The position numbers and the translations under genes were made by a program. Under the pieces are notes generated by a model, which was not told where the DNA came from, searched no databases, and was given only the letters and a program-made list of their open reading frames with translations. 64,000 nt of DNA, taken from contig NC_084793.1 in NCBI RefSeq assembly GCF_963169125.1, positions 94,879,071-94,943,070 of the forward strand, given 5' to 3'. Source of the stretch: Humulus lupulus. Lineage: Eukaryota > Streptophyta > Magnoliopsida > Rosales > Cannabaceae. How positions within the stretch are numbered: the stretch's first letter is position 1; every line of letters begins with the position of its first letter. Shown here piece after piece: positions 33,371 to 44,100 of the stretch.

Positions 33371-35415
33371 GTTCCAGGATGGGTCAGAATATAGGCATAT
33401 CCCTGTGCAAGCTTATCTCGTGGAAATGGCCAGTGACCCTGGAAGAAAATAGAAAGTCAATTTCCCTCAATTCAAGCTCATTAGATATAGATATCACTAT
33501 ATAAATAAGTTATAACTAAAATTTGTATAGTATTTGCTTATCAAGGATAAAAGTTTGGCTTCTTAACCAACATCAAGAAGTGCCAGTAGGAAAAAGCATA
33601 GAGAGCAGCATATAAGTAGTAGACAATCGCTCTAGCGAATCTTGCAAATTTGGCTATTCATACTACAGATCGCATTACCAATGTGCATGTTTATGCCTTT
33701 TTCTGAATAATTAAATGCATGTAAGAGAGAGACCTGTGTTGATCCTGTATCATGGTTCTCTAGAAATGTGACAACACGCGAAGGCCACCATCCCATAACT
33801 CTAGTTGGTTTGCCTTGAGGATCTATCAATCTCCAGTATTGATTATGCAGAGCAGAGTGGAGGATTCCCTACACAAGGGCAATACCTCAAGAGTTTACAT
33901 CTTTCATTGAAAATAAGTAAAATAAGAAATGAAATATCTGGGAAATTAAAATAGATATTATGAGAAACTTGAGAAAGCAGAAACATCACCTTTGTTGTGA
34001 CATCAAATGCTGATGAAGTACCCCCTGTGGCATTGATCCAATTGACTATCCTTTGCCTATGAGCATCTATAATTTGAGTGTTCCATCCCCACACGCACAA
34101 AAGTAAATAAATAAATAAAAGAGTGTATCTTATATAAAGTAAACTGATCTTTTCTAGCTGCCTAACAAATAGTGCATGACATAAATAACATGATTCAGGT
34201 TCCCTTGCTTCAATTTCTAACTCATTGTTTTGTAAAATAATTCTAGGTCCACGTACGTATTGGTAGAGCAAGATCAAAATCTTAACCCATCTTGGGTAGC
34301 CAAAAAAATCTCCAGACATCTAGATCCTAGATGAATAATCAAACATGGTATTTTATAAATCTTGTATTCTATGCCCCAATCTGGAAGATCAATTCAACAA
34401 GTTTGTAGGCACTTGGAAAAAAAAAAAATGCCACCCTGAAAACAGTGAGGTAGCAGGTATATAAACTGTACGTGAATGCACACATATCTCTCAACATTGA
34501 GCAAACATAGCAGCTAAAATCCTTAAGTGAAGACTTTCTTTCGGGCCTTATGTTCTTACCTTGATTGTAACACAAGTCGCCATGCTCATAACCTAACTAT
34601 CCCAATATTCTCCAATAGCAAATGCAGGATTTGAAGCTTCAATATATTCTTTTACATAAGAACCTGAGAAGCCCCTGTGAACAACATATAAGACAAAAAC
34701 TTCTACTAAAATATATGAATAGAAATATAATTCTGAATTTATAGAACCATTCAAAACTTTCCCAAACATCCTATCATTCCAATTAGTGTAATCTGCAGTT
34801 GACAGAAGTCACTGTGATACCTCTTAAATTAGTCTCCTTTGAACGTCAAGGTGACACATGTTACATTTAGATGGCATGTTCAGTCAGAAAAGTTGAGTAT
34901 AGTACTAAACAAATGAAATTGACTGGAGCATATAGAATATTAATGTCCTTAGCAGAGCCGTCTAAAGACATGAATTTATAAAGTTATGCTTCATTCATAT
35001 CAATATCAGCATCTTTGACTCAAAAAGACAAAAATGGGATAGATCTCAAAGATGGAAAGAATGATGTTCATTTATTGTAAAATTCACTGATGACCTGTAA
35101 ATGCACAAGCACACAGTGCTCTCAACAATACAAACAGAATTTTTATTTTTATTTTTAAATGAATGGTGATGAGGATCTAATCTCATATACATTGCTTTCC
35201 ATCCAGCTTTATCATTGTGATCTATGAATAAGCAATCCTAGCACAGAAATCAGCAGGAAGTGTTTGAAACACATGTAAGGCTAAAAAAGTTGAGAAATAC
35301 ATTACCTCACAAAGTCGAGGCGCCACCCATCATAACCAATGTAATTTCGAAGCCAATTTAACCACTCTTTTATATCTTTTCTTACAAACTCCTGGGAATG
35401 ATCCAAGATATTTCA
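33371..35415 (-). pseudogene. Captured fragment of an alpha-amylase gene (glycoside hydrolase 13)
   Basis: Five exons on the minus strand: about 35415-35306 (DHSQEFVRKDIKEWLNWLRN, then YDGWRLDFVR), 34675-34558 (GFSGSYVKEYIEASNPAFAI, GEYWD), 34070-33990 (AHRQRIVNWINATGGTSSAF), 33868-33735 (ILHSALHNQYWRLIDPQGKP, then WWPSR, ENHDTGSTQ) and 33438-33371 ([20 protein letters not shown]). All three GH13 catalytic residues are visible: Asp in GWRLDF, Glu in GEYWD, Asp in ENHDTG. Splice sites are largely kept. The N-terminal barrel and C-terminal domain are absent. After GEYWD the frame slips, as if one T were missing. It is a captured partial gene inside the CACTA element. Confidence 0.9.
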
Positions 35416-35893
35416 TAATATTTTTGTGGTTCAAATTCTGCAAAAGAGAATAAGGTTTATCAGTCTCTGACCATTCACCTTCTTCCAAGGATGCTAGTTG
35501 TAGGATTCAACTCAAGTGAAAGGACATAACAATGAAGTGATAGCTATCCATGGTGTTTAACTAAAATAGAAGTCCTCAGTTTATATCTCAAAAGTTTCAT
35601 TGCTAAGCTGCAGGTTTTGGCATGCATCAACCAATCTTTCTTATTTGTGAGTTCAAAACTGCATAATTAATACACGCTACTTGAGTCATACAAACAAGAT
35701 AACAGGACTAGTGTATATATGGATATCAATAAGATGATTGAATGTAAAAATTATTGAGAGAGAGAGAGTTGTGAGAGGTTAGTTGGAATGATTTTTCCTT
35801 GTGAAAAATGTTCAAGTGATTAGCTAGTATTGATCATCATTATTAATAAGCTTTCTAACTAATTGGGAAAGTAAATACTATATAGTTGTGGAT

Positions 35894-36238
35894 ATGGGCC
35901 ATCATTGCTGCAACAAGCAGAAAGTCAAGAGAGGCCTTTGGTCACCAAAAGAAGATGACAAGCTCCTTACACATATCACCACTCATGGCCATGGCAGTTG
36001 GAGCTCTGTCCCAAAGCTTGCAGGTTCTGTTTCTTTTGCTCTATCTGTAAAAATTAGTGATTTTAAAGTTTACATCATCTTTTCTTATATTGTGAGATGT
36101 ATAATATTTTAAATATGTATATATATATATTTCAATAATTTGTAAATATAAATGAATAGAGTGAGTACTAGAGTGCAGGATTACAAAGGTGTGGGAAGAG
36201 CTATAGATTAAGATGGATAAACTATTTGAGACCAGACC
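35894..36238 (+). pseudogene. Captured fragment of an R2R3-MYB transcription factor gene
   Basis: Exon 1 (35894-36023) starts MGHHCCNKQKVKRGLWSPKE and runs to SVPKLAG, covering most of the R2 repeat. Intron 36024-36178 is GT-AG and phase 1, the usual first intron of this family. Exon 2 (36179-36238) continues LQRCGKSYRLRWINYLRPD and then loses homology where the family goes on with R3. One highly conserved residue differs: CRLRW reads YRLRW. I start at the ATG at 35894 as the family begins MGHH or MGRH. The roughly 130 bp upstream may be captured promoter. Truncated, so not functional as a MYB. Confidence 0.9.
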
Positions 36239-37059
36239 ACCTCATTTTGCTTCATTGTTAAAAAATCCTTGCTTTTGCCATCTAGTGGAGATAACAACAA
36301 GAAGTTAGACAGTGTTCGATTTGACAAATCATGTCTGTAGACGGCTTAACGCAGGCTAGTGGGAATCATAATCTAATTTATACTGAGTATATTGATATAA
36401 AGCAAACTGCTTATGATTTCTATACGGATAAGGGGGAGCATGCAACAGTACTCTATCAACCAGTGAGAAAATATCAAAATAACTTAAACTCTTATAAGTA
36501 CAACACGACTCTCAACTCTCAAATCTGACTATGCATATCATCAAAACTTATATCAGTTGACAGAATATAAAAAGCACAAATTTCTCCGAAAAGAAACACA
36601 CACAATAATGCCATTAATTAAAAAAATAATGGGTAACTTCTTTAGAAAGGTTAGTCTCTGCCCAAACAAGACAAGAAATCTGTGTTATGCTTTTTAAAAA
36701 GTGAAAATTTCATCAGATACAGTCATGCATAAGAAGAATCTAATTCCTTAAGCGTTACATATTTATAAAAGTCCACGATACTAATCTCATACATGAAGCA
36801 AATATTACAAATATAGAAGAAACCCATATCAGACTACCAAATAATTCAACAACCCACGAAGCTATATCAGCCAAAACATAAAAGTTCAATAAAAATAAAG
36901 GAAGATAGATTGAGAGAGAAACCTGTGAGATCACCAGTGATGAGAACCAGAGAAGGGTTTATTAAGATTAAGAAAGGCTCCTTCACACAAGAAGAAGAAC
37001 AAATCATTATCGATACTAAGGATCCATGGGAAATCAGTACCTTCTCTTGCTGTAAAGTT
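36239..37059. other. CACTA interior, no gene recognised
   Basis: AT-rich sequence after the MYB homology breaks off. It has only short accidental frames on both strands. Confidence 0.4.
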
Positions 37060-37312
37060 ACGTGGGCGTGAGGCAGAGAACTCGTGAGGCAGAGAAGCTC
37101 CACTCTGGAGCGTGACTTCGTGAGGCGGAGAAAGAGCTCGACTCTGGAGCGAGTCTTCGTGAGGCAGAGTTGAGTTGAGGGCGGAGAGACTTCATGAGGG
37201 CGGTGAGGGCGGAGAGACTTTGTGAGGGCGGTGAGGCAGAGATGAGTTGAGGGAGGTGAGTCTTCGTGAGGGCGGAGAGGGCTTCGTGAGTGAGAGATGG
37301 AGGATGAGAGAA
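37060..37312. repeat. GA-rich degenerate tandem repeat near the CACTA right end
   Basis: Repeated words 'cttcgtgaggc(a/g)gag', 'gagggcgg(t/a)gag' and 'ctctggagcg' in an otherwise AT-rich element. Irregular period of about 25-60 bp. It sits about 200 bp from the right end, where CACTA elements carry subterminal repeats. Confidence 0.7.
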
Positions 37313-37504
37313 AGGGTAACTTAGAGAAAGGCTGAGAGAAAGGGAATTTGGCAGAAATTCATTTTGCCGCCTGAGCTTTTAGTCATATGGTGCCAAAAAC
37401 AGACCGTGTGTTTTTAATCCCCACTATTCATTTCCGTGTTTTTTAATCCCCACTTAATAATAGCACTTCTAAATATATGCTATTCTTTAATGTAATATAT
37501 ACTC

Positions 37505-37519
37505 AATATTGTTGTAGTG
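37505..37519 (-). repeat. CACTA right terminal inverted repeat
   Basis: Reads ...aatattgttgtagtg, i.e. CACTACAACAATATT on the opposite strand, followed by the target copy CTG at 37520-37522. It matches the left end for the first eight bases. Confidence 0.8.
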
Positions 37520-37522
37520 CTG

Positions 37523-39165
37523 GGTCTACTGAAATTCCCTCTCCTGACACCATGTGCATGAGAAAACTCACTTTTTCCAGCCAAAATTCACAATTTGAGA
37601 ACTTTGCATACAAATTTTTTCCTGTAGTCGTTGCAAAACTAGTTCCAAGTGCATCACATGATCTTCCTTGTTCTTTGAGTATATAATGATGTCGTCTATG
37701 AATATGATAACAAACATATCCAAGTATTCACAGAATACCCTATTCATTAAATCCATAGACGCTACAATGGCGTTGGTGAATCCAAAGGACATTACCATGA
37801 ACTCATAATGGCCGTAGCGAGTTCGGAAAGCTGTCTTTGGTATGTCCGAGCCTTTTCCCTTTAGCTGATGATATCCCGATTGCAAATCGATCTTTGAGAA
37901 TACCAATGCTCCTTGTAGTAGATCGAATAAATCTTTAATTCGAGGTAAGGGGTATCAGTTTCTAGTGGTAACCTTATTTAGCTTCTGGTAATCGATGCAC
38001 ATTCTCATAGAGCCATCTTTCTTTTTCACAAATAGGTCTGGTGCTCCCCACGAAGAATGGCTTGGTCTAGTGACTCTCTTATCCAACAGATCTTGCAACT
38101 GTGCCTGTAACTCCTTGAGTTCTAGTGGGCACATCCGGTATGGTGCTTTTGAGATTGGTGTTGTTCCTAGGAGTAGCTCTATCTTGATCACCACTTCTTG
38201 ATCTGGTGGTATCCCTGGAAGATCTTTGGGAAATACATCTAGAAATTTGCATAACACTGGTATATCGGTCAGATGCAATATTATCTCCATTTCTTTGTCC
38301 ACGAATATTTTGAGATATCCCATGCATCCATCATTAAGCATCCTTCTCGCCTTTAGTGCTGAGATCATTGGCCACTTCTTTTCTCGGGACGTGCCCTCAA
38401 CATGAATGGTTGTTCGCCAGATGGGTTGAACACCACTTTCTTGCGCTTGCAGTTAACGATAGCTCTATACTTGGTCAACCACTCCATGCCAAATATGATG
38501 TCGTATTTATGCAAGTCCAATACTAACAAGTCATTTGTCAGTTCACGTCTCTCTACTGAAAATGGTACAACTCTAACCCATGACCACACCAGGAGATCCT
38601 CTCTCAAAGGTAAGGATACTTTACGCATATCAGACATAGGCTTAGGCCTTCTATCTGTCTTTTTAACAAAGGAAGTATATATAAAGGAATGTAATGCACT
38701 AGTGTCCATTAATGCATATGCTAAAGTTTGGGCAATAAGAATATGACTTGCCACCATTTCGGATGATCCAACCCCCTTTTCACCTTGGGTGAGAGTGAAG
38801 ACTCGAGGCGGAGCACCTTCAAAAAATCCCTCACTTTATTAGCTTCCGTGTTGACCAAAACTAGCGCGAACCTCGATAACTTATCAACTTTTCGAACGTA
38901 CTCCTGGAAACTCATAGTTCCTTGCTTAAGGTTATAGAACTCGACAACCTTATAGTCGACCAATATCATGTTGAAGTATTTGGAGCTGAATAACAACAAG
39001 GACTCTAGACATTCCATATTTGATTCATCATGATTCTTTTTGGCGGCGTCCCACCAAATACGCACATATTTTTTGAAAATATAAACTACGCACACAACCT
39101 TATCCCGTTCGGTGACCTCAATGAAATCAAAGATTTGCTCTAAAATGCTTATCCATTCTTCCACC
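37523..39165 (-). pseudogene. Element G gag, protease and proximal RT
   Basis: Minus strand from 39165 leftwards: Gag (YIFKKYVRIWWDAAKKNHDE, then YNLKQGTMSFQEYVRKVDKL), protease with active site decayed to ALMDTSALHSF followed by DIIFGMEWLTKYRA (38757-38365), RT start ([40 protein letters not shown], 38368-37955) and RT palm ([23 protein letters not shown], 37906-37568). It ends GISVDP at the CACTA/A2 insertion point and resumes at 25461. The Gag N-terminus is cut by the copia LTR at 39166. Several frame breaks; an old, dead copy. Confidence 0.85.
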
Positions 39166-39286
39166 TGTTGGGGTTTTATGACCTAATTAAAACTCAATTT
39201 CTTTGTAATCTCATTTTATTAACAATAAAAGAAAAGAAATCATTTTTGACTTGATCAATCACTTTGCTCATATGTTTCATGATTAT
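39166..39286 (+). mobile_element. Copia LTR, first part (probable 5' LTR)
   Basis: Starts TGTTGGGGTTTTATGACC, a classical plant copia LTR opening. It runs parallel to 50113-50240 ('ctaattaaaac(t/c)caatttctttg', 'gatcaatcactttgctc', 'tcatgattat'). It is interrupted after 'attat' by solo LTR B2. Confidence 0.75.
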
Positions 39287-40744
39287 TGTAACGACCCAAC
39301 ATATTCTAGACTTTGGACCATTAATAACTACTATACATAGACACTAATCTTTTAGAAATTATACATATGAAATAATCATAACTTCATTAAAACTGTAAAA
39401 GCAAAAGTATAAAATTCATTTAGGATATGGGATCCCATTGTTTTGAAAATATTAAAATAAACATAACTTTAAATCTTAAAATTCGTTACAACTCAGATGC
39501 GGAAAAATACATAGAAAATATGTTTGAAATGACTAAAATAGCTTTATCCTCAAATCATTCACGCAGTCCACCGAATCCATTCTTCCTCAATACACATTCC
39601 CAAGCCTCCAAGAATCTTTCTGCCGCCATAACTATTTTCCTGCAGATATAAAACATAAAGGAATGAGCCTAATGCCCAGCAAGTAAAATCTACTACAAGC
39701 ATGAAACATAATCATCCACATAAACTATGAACATATATCATATACTATAACACATATATCATAATTCTAACCCATGTACATGGTAAATATTGGGGTTTGA
39801 TAACTAAGCAACTATAAGCCTCAACCTACAATGAGGTGTGCTAGTTAAGCAACTATAAGCCCCAAAAACATAAAAGTGTTGGGGTTGGCTGTATATCAAC
39901 TATAAGCCCAAAACATAAAAGTGTTAGGGTTTGTTATATAAAAACTATAATCCCCAAAACATACATATAACATATAAATCATACTATAGCATAATCATAA
40001 CATATTATATAAACATAGCACATATCACATAGGAACTATCCTATTTTCCTTACCAAAATACCGGGATGTGAGAACAAGGACGGGATTTTGGAACATTCCT
40101 AAAAACCATTAATAGAGAGGTGAGTATTCTAAAAGAAAAGAGATGAAAAGAATGAACTAAACCATCGAAAAGATACTTACCAACAAGAACCTCAAGTTTA
40201 AAGAACTTAGATGCCTAACCAAGAATAAAGAATACTAAGTTAGGATTTGAGTAGAGAAAAACTATAGAAAAACTAAGGAAATATACAGAGATGAACTAGG
40301 AATAAGAATACCTTTGATTTCTTTATAACCGAACTATACCTCGAAACTGAAATACACTATAAATCTTACTTCCAAAGTGTTTGATAAGCTTATAATGATA
40401 AAGCTTATAGCCCCAACCCAAGTGTTTAACACTCTAAAGTAAACCTAGCAGCTTGTAGGCTCTAAACTCAGCTTGAAGAATGAAATAAATGGCTGGGTAC
40501 TAGGTCCTATTTATAGAGTTCAAGAATGAAAAGATCTTCTTTTAGCTTGAATAAAAATAATGACTTTTTAATTGAAAAATATTTGAATAATCGTTCAGCA
40601 AAGGCTTAAGACTCGGTCAAAAAGATTTTGAGCTTATCAAGAGGTTATGGAATAAAATGACCTCGGTTTCAAAATCATTTTAAAATGAGCTATTACTATT
40701 ACTACTACTATCTAACTAGCTAAGTAAAGTTCTTGAACTCTACA
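39287..40744. mobile_element. Solo LTR of family B, copy B2
   Basis: 1,458 bp, TGTAACGACCC...CTCTACA, flanked by the 5-bp duplication ATTAT (39282-39286 and 40745-40749). There is no internal sequence, so two LTRs recombined into one. The copia LTR at 50229-50250 shows the unoccupied form of this site ('catgattatttgtttaat'). It lacks the GATATATC palindromes of B1 and B3. Confidence 0.9.
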
Positions 40745-41578
40745 ATTATTTGTTTAATATAAACTTCTATTAAATCCCGAGCATATAGCTAATCATATTT
40801 ATAGTGACGTAATCACAGTGGTATACATGCATATGATTAAATGTTAGAAATAAGTTAGTCCTAAGATTAGTAGCACATAAGATTTACACTGACTTGCCAA
40901 TCTACAATATGATCTACTTACCATTGTAGTGTCATGTTCTTTCCAGAACATTAGCAAAGTAGATAAAATCGGATGTATTTGTTAAATTGGACCAAACGGA
41001 CATTAACTTTAAATAGATAAGTAAATGCACCATTATTATCTAATACAATCATATCATAAAGTTGACCATAGGTCCCCACAATGCCTTTGACAATATCATC
41101 TAGAAAGTCTCGATTAATTAATTTAATTATCAATTAGGATTGTCAAAATTGTTGTGTCAATTTTTGACAATTTTATTAAAATGTGGAATTTAGAGAAGAA
41201 CAGTGCATTTTGGGAAAATTTATTAATTATGACAAATTGGTGTCAAATTGATAAATTGAATTAAATCAAGGTGCAAATTATAATTAGTTAATTTGAATAA
41301 ATTATAATTAATTAATTATTGTTTAAATATAATTATATATTATATAATATTTAATTAATTAATAAGGATTTTGCTTTATTATATAATTACAGAAAATAAT
41401 AGTATTTGAATTTAAAAGGCTTTTTTGCTTTGAATTTAAAAATGGAAAAATTCCAAGGCTTGGCAAAATATCTAATATTCAGCCATATAGGGATTTTTAA
41501 GCTATTATTTGAATTATTTAATTAAATTAAATTAACCATCAAATGTTGTTATAAATAGGGACTTAAGTCTAGGGTTAT
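40745..41578 (+). mobile_element. Copia LTR, second part
   Basis: Continues 'attatttgtttaatataaact' across B2. AT-rich, with a plausible TATA box 'ttataaatag' near 41550. Cut at 41578 by the start of LTR A3. No coding sequence. Confidence 0.6.
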
Positions 41579-43762
41579 TGTAACGACCTAAATTTACTAA
41601 TAAGGCTTGGGGCCTTGATTAGTGTGCCTGGAGGGCAATAATTGAATTGTTGTTATAATATGTGAATTTATGCGAATATGCGATAGAGATGCATGTTTAG
41701 TCGAATTAAATATGCATGTGGGCCTCGTTTGGATATTAGGGGCATGTTTGTGATATATCTGTGTAGCACGATCTGAGACAGTTCTAGGGAGCCGTTAGTC
41801 AGAAAGTCACAGCGGGGTTGAGAATCCGACTTGGGGCGAGTCAAGGGGTATACCAGGTATGAGATATTTTATGGGGTTTCTGGGTTTTGGAAATAAATAT
41901 ATGGAGATATATTTGAGGTTAGAATGTTTAGGAGGGAATATTGGGGAAAATTTACCATTTTGCCCTCGGGGACGTTTTGATACCTCGAACCTTGAGGTAA
42001 CCACATAGACTTAAGTTAAATAAAACAAAAAAAAAAAATAAGAAACTCCTAGACTTCTCTAAACCGACTCTATCTCTTCCTTCACATCTCTTTGGAAGAT
42101 TTTCTCTCCATTTGAAGCTTGGGGAAAACTGTTGGTTAATCAAGCTAATGACTAGGAAGTGGAGCTGGGATTTTGGGGAGATTAAAGCTTGGAACCTAGA
42201 GGATTAGCTCAAAACTTAATTAAACAAAGGTAAGTTTCTTAATATGTTTAGTTATGTTGATTTACAACTGAATTATGCTAATATTGGATGTTAGGAATTA
42301 TACCTGCATGGTTTGGATTCTAGGATTGGTTTTGGTTGCTTGATGGGTGTAGGAATTGGTTCATGAGTTTATTGGTATGCTTCGGTTGCATAAGTATGAA
42401 TTTTAGGTTTAAGGGTTGCGTTGAGGTGATTTTGGAGGTGTTGGCTCGAAGGAAATGCAAGGAAAAAAAGGATTTTATGGATTTGGAGGCAAGGGCCGCG
42501 GCCCTAGGAGGGGCATGTCGCGGCCCATGTGCACGCAAGGCCTGGGGAGGCCATGGAGCTTGAGGCGTGCCGTGGCGCTTGGCCAAGCATGTCGCGGCCC
42601 TTGTGCATTTTCAGGGAGGTGTTAGCCTCTGTTTTGAGGCTAGCCGCGGCCCTTGAGGGGTTGGGCCGCGACCCTAGTCCAAGGTGCAGGGTGACTTGTG
42701 GGTTTTGACTTAGGAACCTAATTGCTAAGGCTCGGGATGGATTTTCTCACCCAGATTGATAGAATTCAAGGTCCAGAGATTAGAATTATGGCTCGAAGCT
42801 ACTTAGTGGATTAGAACTTGATGGATGAAATTGTTAATGCGTTGTGACTAGGTTTTCGGCGAGGCTCGGACTAGGGAACTGTGCTCAGGACATTGGTTCT
42901 TAGAAAGACCGGGACACAGGTAAGAAAACTACTGTTCCCATAGAGCTTGTGTTGTAGGGCTCGGCCCTATAAGATTGTGTTGCGGGGCATGGCCCTTTGA
43001 CTGAATTTATGTGTGTTATAATATCGGTTTAGTATATTATGTGTATTTGTTAATGATGGAATGGCGATGGCCGGGAACGGCGAAGGCCGGGAATGGCGAT
43101 GGCCGGGAACAGCGAAGGTCGGGAATGGCAAAGGCCGAGAACGGCGAAGGCCGAGAACGACACGGGGCCAGGTGCAGCATTTAGCACGCAGAGTGCGAGT
43201 CGCTAGGGTGAGACCCCAAGGGATACCTGGGATATCCTTATGGTTTATACCGCGAACCCAGGGCCTGGTAAAGCGCCTGGGACGGCATGGCCGTACTTGT
43301 ATGGCCTGGTGTTGGCTTGATTTTATATTAAATGTTTGTTATGCGTTTATCATCTTCTTGTAAGGGTTTTCTTGCTGGGCTTCGGCTCACGAGTGCTCTA
43401 TGGTGCAAGTAAAGGCAAAGGGAGAGTCGATCAACCTTGAGTATGGCGAGCGGGACGAGCGACGCGTACATGTCTGGTCTGCCTGGCTGCCTTGGCCAGG
43501 GGTGTTTTTGGGAGATGTTTGTACAAAACCTGAATTTTGTCGTTTCATCGACTCTAACTAAATTTTGAATTGTAAATATTTCTAAACAATGATTTTGGGA
43601 TCCCAAACGTTATATGTCGTATAATTTCCAATGAAAGGTTTGTTTTCAAGTTTATGACTCTGATTATGATTTAATTACACTTTTGTCTTAAAACCTTGAT
43701 TAGCGAGATAATTGCATTTTTAAACTCACCTAGTAACGACTCTAAGGCAGTAGAGCGTTACA
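41579..43762 (+). mobile_element. LTR family A, copy A3 (5' LTR)
   Basis: 2,184 bp, TGTAACGACCTAAATTTAC...GAGCGTTACA. The tRNA-Met primer site directly follows, so this is the 5' LTR of the plus-strand element whose gag starts at 44101. It shares start, end and internal blocks with A1 and A2. Short reading frames in it have no recognisable product. Confidence 0.85.
43063..43158. repeat. 16-bp GC-rich minisatellite in LTR A3
   Basis: Six units of 'ggcgatggccgggaac' or close variants. It occupies the same LTR segment as the unrelated 26-28 bp array in A1. Confidence 0.9.
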
Positions 43763-43765
43763 ACT

Positions 43766-43778
43766 TGGTATTAGAGTG
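43766..43778 (+). promoter_or_regulatory. Primer-binding site of element A3
   Basis: 'ttggtattagagtg' lies a few bases after the LTR end. It is the initiator tRNA-Met type (TGGTATCAGAG) with C-to-T changes, consistent with decay by cytosine deamination. Confidence 0.8.
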
Positions 43779-44100
43779 AGCCAAGGTTTATGGTTTCTTG
43801 AGAATGACCGAACATGTACGCTCGCTGTCAGTAGAATGCTCGACTCAGGGTTGGTTGGTATGAATGACGATTATGTTGAAATATTTGCTTAAATGCCATG
43901 TTTGCTTGCTTATTTGATATAGAGCATGATGAATGATTTAATGTATGCATGATGTCAGGGCATGGCCCGTTGTGTGTTATATGTTATTTGAGTGTTACGT
44001 GGATTGTTGCTTATGGTTGACTGATGTGATTGGGAGGTGGTTTGGATGTTGTTATCATGCCTGATGAGCGGTGTCATTGGTTGCATGCATATTTGTTGAG
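43779..44100 (+). other. Leader of element A3
   Basis: About 320 bp of non-coding leader between primer site and gag. Nothing else recognised. Confidence 0.5.

Larger units (their letters stand above)
27717..37519. mobile_element. Non-autonomous CACTA (En/Spm) transposon carrying gene fragments
   Basis: Starts CACTACAAGAAAAA and ends ...TTGTTGTAGTG, i.e. CACTACAAC on the opposite strand, with the 3-bp duplication CTG on both sides (27714-27716 and 37520-37522). CACTACA ends and a 3-bp target are diagnostic of the superfamily. The ~9.8-kb body has no transposase frame. Instead it holds exons of three plant genes: dienelactone hydrolase (-), alpha-amylase (-) and R2R3-MYB (+). It also holds a 382-bp tandem array and a GA-rich repeat tract. 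Introns are kept, so capture was from DNA, not mRNA. It inserted right beside the edge of solo LTR A2. Confidence 0.85.

Noticed and set aside
30285..36238. Three real neighbouring host genes (hydrolase, alpha-amylase, MYB)
   Set aside because: All three lack essential ends and show frame loss or truncation. They mix strands and lie between CACTA ends with a shared CTG duplication, so captured fragments are the better explanation.
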